From positions 506,437,352-506,501,351 of the forward strand of contig CM077115.1 of assembly GCA_039619475.1 (NCBI GenBank): a DNA stretch of 64,000 bases, written 5' to 3'. The stretch comes from Icerya purchasi (Eukaryota > Arthropoda > Insecta > Hemiptera > Monophlebidae). How positions within the stretch are numbered: the first letter of the stretch is position 1; each line of letters starts with the position of its first letter. Shown piece by piece: positions 57,515 through 64,000 of this stretch. Below the pieces are notes generated by a model. That model was given only the letters and a program-made list of their open reading frames with translations, had not been told where the DNA came from and made no database searches. The position numbers and the translations under genes were made by a program.

Positions 57515-60010
57515 CGAGTTATTCCATTCAAAGTCCAGTGCTGTATAAATCCCACCTTATCTGTCAGTATATAGGAAGCCCCTTATTAATATTTAGTGTG
57601 ACATGAAAAATTAAGGTTTTCGGAGCTGCAGAAAAAAAGAAAGGAAAATACTCCAGGATAAAGAGTTGTAAACGAACACACGCTTTTATTACAAATTGAA
57701 AACGATGCACATTTATGCTAGTTTTATCCAAGTTCCTCGTTAAAAAACAAACAGAATAATTTTTTTCGTTTTCTTAATTTTTTCGTTTCGGACAGAAATT
57801 TGTTTCGAATATTTTCTTTTTAAATCTTAAGGAAGAGGCAGGAAGTATATTTATTTGTTTATTTGTTTTTTCTTTATTGCGTTGAACTTGTCAGCAGTGG
57901 ACGATTACCCATCAAAAAGAAGGTGTATTTAAGAAGTTAATAAACGAAAAGTAAAGTTAATATTAAGCAAAAATGACTTATTAATCTAATAGTATACCTT
58001 AAATTTTTGATGTCAATAAACTTGTCTCTAATTTTTAATTTTTTCCGACTTACAAAAAGAAAGAGGTTATATGTTCGTCGTGTATGTTTCTTTTTTTATG
58101 TTTGTTCACGCATAACTCATATTCATGTGAATCGACCATTTTACTGGCTTAGACGCCATTTTTCGGAAAATCTAAAAGAAGATAAAGAAACAAAAACCTT
58201 CCGTTTTACTATTTAAAATGTCTTAATTCAATAAATTGCCTTTCCGCATATTGAGACGGATTTGGCATTTCTTACGACCTTTAATGACGCTGTTCGAGCT
58301 AGCAAAATAATAAAATTTGGGTAACAATCATTTAATTTCTGGGACGGTCGCGGCAGTGCGGCATTGTTTGTCAAAGACGCTTTCTCGATTAAAAAATCGA
58401 GAGATCACCCGCTGCGCCAGGCCAATCTTTTTTTTCTGCCTACCAAACGCGACCATGTTGCCAAGTTGATTATTTCGAATTATTATTATTATTATTTTTT
58501 TATGGGTCATTCCGTTTTTAGGCGAAATGGTACCAGACCGATTTAAACTGTGAACAACCGTTTTTTTGATTTGAACGGATTTTTTTGTAATCTTTCATAA
58601 AAATAATGATTTGATCCGTGTTAATAAAAACAGAAATTCCTATAAAACGATGTTTTCAGTAGAATATATTCATTTAACGTCGTTATTTTATCGTGAAACA
58701 TCGTCCGATCAGTGACGTCGAATTTTCATCCACGGGAATGTTTCAGTCACATGTAAGCGCCAGTCTTTGTTCCGCTTATCGGACAAGAAAACGTCACAAG
58801 TGAATCGGAAAACGCTATTATTCATTTGCTAGAGACGTCTTCATTTTTTCCATTAAGAAATTCTCTGCGTTTTAGACAAGCCAAGTTCAGGTAGCAGCTT
58901 ACAGAGCAGCGCAAGGTTACACCGGTAATTAACTCGCCGAAAACGAACATTTCCTTTTGTTTGCTTTTACTTTTTCAAACAATTTTTCTTTTACTTTGTT
59001 GATCAGTTCATCATGCGAAATGTTAACACTGTAGAGGCTATTTGTAAATATGCGTGGATAATTAATCGCTTTTTATAGTAGTTTTAATGATGCAGTAGCT
59101 GTCAAAGAATTAGCAAGGACTCTAATGATTATTATTGCCGGTCCAAGAGGACCGGCTTGGTGGCGGCGCTGGGCATTCGCAAAGTGTGTCAGAAGCAGAA
59201 AAGACAATTTGTAGGAGGCGGAGCTTTTTGCAGTACGAAATTACGACTGTTTGTCCTGCCCACACAAAGGGGCGCTGGATTCTTTGAGGAGAGATTGTTT
59301 TCCTGACGCCACCGTTTAGTTGTGGGCTGTAAAAAGGTCTGGCGGGAGGACCCTGTTTTCCACGAATCGTGCAGTAAGCTGGTCTGCGATGGTTTGTTAA
59401 GAAGAACTAATGAGTTTATGTAAAGCAACGACGGAGGTTGTATTTCAGAAATGGATTTGATGGTTGTGTTCATTCTTTTACTGTTAATTTTTTCACATTT
59501 TGCATAAAACCTTTGTTTAAATTTAGATTTGCAAAAACTTGGTATTTTCAATTTTTGATTTTTATTGTTTTTATCGAAAACATTAAATTCATTTTCTGAT
59601 TATATAGATCTGACAATCCGTCGATAGGTTTTTTGTTTTCGTTTTTATTGCTAATCTAAACAAGTATATCGCATGTAAGTTTTTAGTACATACGGTATAG
59701 TGCGTATAACCCGACAGTTGCCGAAACACATTTTGTAAAAAGCTTATAATAGTACATATGAAGAACTATATTCTTTTTTTCTTTCAGGTATGGTTTAATT
59801 TCAAGGAAAAAAAAAAATTTTTAAACAAGGATTTTGTTGCCAAGAAATCTCCTTCAACTGAAAAATGATTTTATTTTAATCCCCCTTATAATTCATAAAC
59901 GGTACGGTACATTTATTGGAAGGCTTTTTATATGTTTACCGAGAACAAGTTAATTGGATTATTTTATGAAGCTCTTTCAATCTCGTTTGATAGTATTCAG
60001 TTTATTTACA
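57515..60010. other. AT-rich spacer
   Basis: No gene supported. It includes a perfect 8-bp-stem hairpin GCCGGTCC-AAGA-GGACCGGC at 59137-59156, and at 58376-58430 (minus) a TGGCGCAGCGG A-box-like motif next to an 8-bp hairpin, possibly an old SINE. The minus frame 59189-59551 has no recognised domain. Confidence 0.4.
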
Positions 60011-60013
60011 TAC

Positions 60014-60015
<2 letters not shown>

Positions 60016-60057
<42 letters not shown>
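60016..60057. repeat. (TA)n microsatellite bordering a hairpin-ended repeat pair
   Basis: About 20 TA units directly before ACTTGGCCATTTTG. Confidence 0.95.
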
Positions 60058-60563
60058 CTTGGCCATTTTGACTTCGCAAGGAGCTGTGCCCCTTGACCCC
60101 TCTTGCTCACATTTCTGTCTCTTTCTCTTCTATACTTTGTGTAACATGATCAAAATTTACAACGTAATTCTAAATCGGTCCGTATAAATATAATAATATA
60201 ATTACAAAATCCTATAAAATATAACAAACATTATATAAAATTGGGACATTTTTATGTAACGTTTGTTATATTTTAATTTTTACCGATTTTATATATATTA
60301 ATTACAATGTAATTTTTAAGCCGGCCCCTATTAGATTTTGTAATGAAAAATGTCACAACTTTATTTCTAATTTTATGTATAATGAAATTTAAATATTAGG
60401 ATAAGATTTTTGCGATTATGTTATTTTATTCATATGGACCGATTTAGAATTACGTTGTAAATTTTGATCATTTTATACAAAATATAGAAGAGAAAAAGAC
60501 AGAAATGTAAGCAAAAGGGGTCAAGGGACACAACCCCTTGCGAGGCCAAAATGACCGAGTTTA
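60057..60563. mobile_element. hairpin-ended repeat, head-to-head pair E/F
   Basis: Two copies in opposite orientation. Copy E (60057 to about 60258, minus) starts at the hairpin end (TTGGCCATTTTGACTTCGCA, then AGCTGTGCCCCTTGACCCC). Copy F (about 60259-60563, plus) ends with the same sequences inverted. Matching blocks include TTACAACGTAATTCTAAATC against its inverse near 60441-60465, and TAACAAACATTATATAAAATT against its inverse near 60245-60270. Copy F also keeps the opposite terminus ATTAATTACAATGTAATTTT near 60295. TA repeats border both outer ends. Confidence 0.65.
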
Positions 60564-60808
60564 TATATATATTTATATGTATGTAATTTAATCTATTATA
60601 GTTTTATTATTTGTACTCTTTCTTATCTATTTATCATGTAATTTATTATTATCATAATTTTTATAATTATTGTTATAGATGTAATTTTTACTGTATTATT
60701 TCACCTATGACAAATTACACTAGATATTGTTTTATGTTTTTTTGAATTTTATTAGGAATTTTTGTGTTTTTGAAATCCTCAGCGCACGTGTTGGTTTTTT
60801 GTATCAAT
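60564..60808. other. AT-rich spacer
   Basis: No feature between the two palindromic repeat clusters. Confidence 0.5.
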
Positions 60809-60809
60809 G

Positions 60810-60899
<90 letters not shown>

Positions 60900-60900
60900 G

Positions 60901-60957
<57 letters not shown>

Positions 60958-60958
60958 G

Positions 60959-61017
<59 letters not shown>
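60810..61017. repeat. long compound (TA)n / GTATA microsatellite
   Basis: About 200 bp of TA repeat with periodic CACACA and GTATATA interruptions, joining directly to the hairpin end of copy C. Confidence 0.95.
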
Positions 61018-61549
61018 CTAGGCCACTTTGGCCTCGCAAAGAGCTGTGCCCCTTGACCCCTCCTACCTTCATTCCTGTCTCTTTCTCTTCTATACTTTGT
61101 ATAAAATGATCAAAATTTACAACGTAATTCTTACTGGCATCAACACACACAAAAAATAACATAACCACAAAAATCCTATTCTAACATTTACCTTCCGTTA
61201 TATAAAATTAAGACATTTTTTCGTTACATTTTTCGTTACATATTTCATTACATAAAATTGTGACATTTTTTAAATAACAATAACAAAAATGCTACAAAAT
61301 ATAACAAACGTTACATAAAATTGGGACATTTTTTTGGGACATTTAGCGTTACATAAAATTGGGACATTTAGTGTTATATAAAATTGGGACATTTAGCGTT
61401 ACATAAAATTGGGACATTTTTTTGGGACATTTAGCGTTGCATAAAATTAGAACATTTTTCTGGGACATTTTTTTTGGGACATTTAGCATTACATAAAATT
61501 GGGACATTTTTTCGAATGGGGGGTAGCCTAAGAATTACGTTGTAATTAA
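61016..61549 (-). mobile_element. hairpin-ended repeat, copy C
   Basis: Inverted orientation. It begins CTAGGCCACTTTGGCCTCGC, then GAGCTGTGCCCCTTGACCCC. The internal subterminal repeat TTACAACGTAATTCTTA lies at 61117-61133, and the opposite terminus CCTAAGAATTACGTTGTAAT-TAA is at about 61528-61549. Between about 61308 and 61513 it carries six tandem variants of a unit containing ACATAAAATTGGGACATTTAGC, more than other copies. Confidence 0.7.
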
Positions 61550-61579
61550 TATATATATATATATATACATATATGTATA

Positions 61580-61935
61580 TTAATTACAACGTAATTCTTA
61601 GGCTACCCCCCATTCGAAAAAATTTCCCAAAAAAATGTGCCAGAAAAATGTTCCAATTTTATGTAACGCTAAATGTCCCAAAAAATATCCCAGAAAAATG
61701 TCCCAATTTTATGTAACGTTTGTTATATTTTGTAGGATTTTTGTTATTGTTATTTAAAAAATGTCACAATTTTATGTAATGAAATATGTAACGAAAAATG
61801 TAACGGAAAAATGTCTTAATTTTATGTAACGGAAGGTATTGATCATTTTATACAAAGTATAGAAGAGAAAGAGACAGAAATGAAAGCAAGAGAAGCCAAG
61901 GGGCACAGCCCCTTGCGAGGTCAAAATGGCCGAGT
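61580..61935 (+). mobile_element. hairpin-ended repeat, copy D
   Basis: Head-to-head with copy C across a short TA tract (61549-61579). It begins TTAATTACAACGTAATTCTT-AGGCTACC and ends with the perfect hairpin CAAGGGGC-ACA-GCCCCTTG at 61897-61915 plus GGTCAAAATGGCCGAGTT and TA repeats. It has lost the stretch holding the internal subterminal repeat that copies A and C retain, a deletion of several tens of bases near 61838. Confidence 0.7.
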
Positions 61936-61944
61936 TATATATAT

Positions 61945-62451
61945 ATGTATACTAAAAAGAAATTTTATTATTACTGTCATCATTATTATTATTATTATTG
62001 CTATCATCATCATTATTATTATAAGTAAATTAAGGAAATAAGAATCACTTAAAATAAAATAGAAATTAAATACTATGATAACTGAATGTTTGTTTCTTTC
62101 TGTTTGCACAGTTTTTTTTGTCTATTTCAATGTTTGTTGATGCATATCACAGTTGATTTCCGGTTGTTTATGTTGATTTACTTTTAGTAAAACTCATTTT
62201 TGAAAACCACAAATCAAAAACAGCGCAACTCGTTGTGCTATCATTAACGTTTGACTAAATTTTAAACTTTATACAAACTTACGTTGAAACACAATGATAT
62301 TAAGTTTTTATGCGAGGAAATTTAAAATAAAATTATTCATTGACTTAATCTAGACAGCCGCATAGTGTTGGTCATAAATAGTTTCTAATGTGCATATGAA
62401 GCCCCTAATCTTATGCGCCCGATAAAAGGTTTTTTCCCCAATTTATTTAAC

Positions 62452-62492
<41 letters not shown>

Positions 62493-63708
62493 GTTATTAT
62501 TATTATTATTAATATTATGCAGGTTATAATCTAAAATAACTTCAGTATTGACAAAAAAGGGTGTTTAAGCTAATCGGTGAAAACAGTGGAGCGGAGCACA
62601 GACGTGAGTATAATTTTCCTGATATTACTACACTGTATAAGGTCCAGATAATACTTTTCCTTGTACGAAATAGAAATGACTTGCGCAGAGATGGAATTTA
62701 TGTAATAGGAATAATAATAAAAGGCATTTAATTTGATTATTGTTAAATATTATTACTACAATTTTAATTATTTTTTATTATTATCGTTACTGTCGCTAGC
62801 GGTAGAGTGTCTTTTAATAAATTAAATACGGAAATAAGATTTTCAAGGGTGCGATTCTGTTCTTCCGAAATGCTGACGTACAAGAACTGTTTAGTCAATC
62901 TGTTTTTATCAGAGGATCACAACAAAATACACGTTGTATAGACATGTGTACGGACAGGACCGTCGTAATCACAATGCAAACAGTTTTAGCAGGAGAGCAA
63001 ACTAAAATATGTCCATGCCACCTATTAAGAGTTTCAGATGGAACTCTCTATTCTCGCTTCTTCAGCAGCAGGGAGCTAGAATCGTTGTGCATTTGATGAT
63101 CTATTTCGCGGAAACCGGCCGAGTACAATGTGAGAAATTAAATTATCGGGCAGCTAGCTGACAGTTTGTGTAAGCAACATCTGCTTATTGTTCGATGATA
63201 ATTTAAACACCTTCTGTGGAATCAGTTCAAACAGCGAAAATGTCGTCTGATTTTTATCGTCATCTTTGCGAGTTGTCCCAGATTCCTCGTCCTCGTGGGC
63301 TTCTCGCAGCAGAAGCTGTGTTCTATAGACAGTTTCACATTGTCATCTTTCCGATAGTCGTCGTTCTGTTGTGAATCTGCAGGGGTGGTTATAGGAGCAC
63401 CACAAAGATTTACCAGTGCACACGCAGTTTTATCGCAAACAAACCGTATTATAAATAGACGAGATAATACTGAATGGACCCGATAGAGAGATAGTTCTGA
63501 CTCTATGAAAATATTTACGTTCTTAATCTGAATTCAGTATCAATTCTCATCATCCGCTACTATTTGACAGTCGTGTTTCTTTATTACCAGGTGCCACGAT
63601 GGAGAGTTCCATGAAAAATGCGACATTCTCGCGACATCATTATTTGTCGGCAAATTACTTAAAATTACTATTCGTTAAAGCGTAGAGCGATTTAATGATT
63701 ATAATAAT
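61945..63708. other. AT-rich spacer with ATT microsatellite
   Basis: (ATT)n-type repeats at 61976-62022 and 62452-62515. From 62820 to 63640 composition is more balanced, but no gene or domain was recognised. Confidence 0.45.
62452..62515. repeat. (TTA)n microsatellite
   Basis: About twenty ATT-type units with two interruptions. Confidence 0.95.
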
Positions 63709-64000
63709 CAGGGCCGTATCTGAGGGGTGGTTTTCAGGGTTCACCCCCCCCCCCCCCCATCGCCTGAAATGTCTGTGAAATAATAACTGCTTGAATTAAA
63801 TGGACCGAAACTTAGAATAAATTTATAATATTTATTTTCAATTTTTGAAAAGAAAATTGAAATTTTTACGAATTCTACGGAGACGACTGTTTTTTATTTG
63901 TTTTTATTCTAGTGTTCAAATATTGCGTATACAATAATTGACTACAAGGCTTTAGTATACTATTTATAAATAAATATATTTCATGATAACAGACACACAC
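63709..64000. mobile_element. second hAT-type MITE end, cut by window edge
   Basis: CAGGGCCGTATCTGAGGGGT, then GGTTTTCAGGGTTCACC and a C14 run closely parallel the inverted right end of the 31.4-kb MITE (CAAGGCCGTGCC, CAGGGTGGGTTTTGGGGGTT, C/G run). The other end and the right TSD lie beyond the window. The candidate left TSD is ATAATAAT. Confidence 0.5.

Overview
This window reads as insect (arthropod) nuclear DNA. It is strongly AT-rich, full of microsatellites and homopolymer runs, and every confidently recognised coding sequence belongs to a transposable element. Two observations point to arthropods: an R1-clade non-LTR retrotransposon with its C-terminal CCHC knuckle, and several copies of an RNase H-bearing, I-like LINE. 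The order cannot be fixed from the sequence. No host protein-coding gene could be demonstrated. Two GC-richer islands (about 15.9-16.2 kb and 49.9-50.2 kb) end in good splice-donor sequences and are offered only as weak candidates for 5' exons, so most of the window could be intergenic or a large intron.

Layout. 0-3.6 kb: AT-rich spacer with one possible LINE-tail scrap. 3.67-4.08 kb: long-armed foldback repeat. 6.2-6.7 kb: decayed mariner-family transposase. 7.1-7.56 kb: decayed LINE RNase H fragment. 8.3, 14.2 and 45.3 kb: three copies of one tRNA-derived SINE. 11.76-12.11 kb: first copy of a hairpin-ended repeat that adjoins TA microsatellites. 12.17-13.69 kb: diverged foldback with about 700-bp arms. 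17.8-18.5 kb: R1-type and other RT fragments. 22.1-23.2 kb: 5'-truncated RNase H LINE with an 11-bp target-site duplication (TSD). 30.67-31.20 kb: second copy of the hairpin-ended repeat, carrying a LINE 3' fragment. 31.40-31.70 kb: hAT-type MITE with a perfect 8-bp TSD. 32.79-37.29 kb: main gene of the window, a 4.5-kb LINE with an unbroken 1251-codon ORF2 and a 12-bp TSD. 52.28-53.17 kb: pogo/Tigger element with TA TSD and recognisable TIRs. 53.86-53.97 kb: 16-bp minisatellite with a higher-order pattern. 54.1-57.2 kb: frameshifted R1-clade element. 60.06-60.56 and 61.02-61.94 kb: two head-to-head pairs of the hairpin-ended repeat, bounded by TA tracts. 63.71 kb to the end: second hAT-type MITE, cut by the window edge.

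How the parts relate. The RNase H LINE is represented by one young copy (intact ORF2, perfect TSD), a moderately decayed truncated copy, an older fragment, and several short tails sharing a 3' UTR motif next to poly(A). The two copies with clear TSDs were inserted at similar sites ending in ACTT. The most unusual structure is the hairpin-ended family: a 17-bp sequence at one end recurs inverted about 100 bp before the other end, which closes with two small hairpins next to TA repeats. That layout recalls Helentron-associated (DINE/HINE-like) elements, and here it forms repeated head-to-head palindromes.
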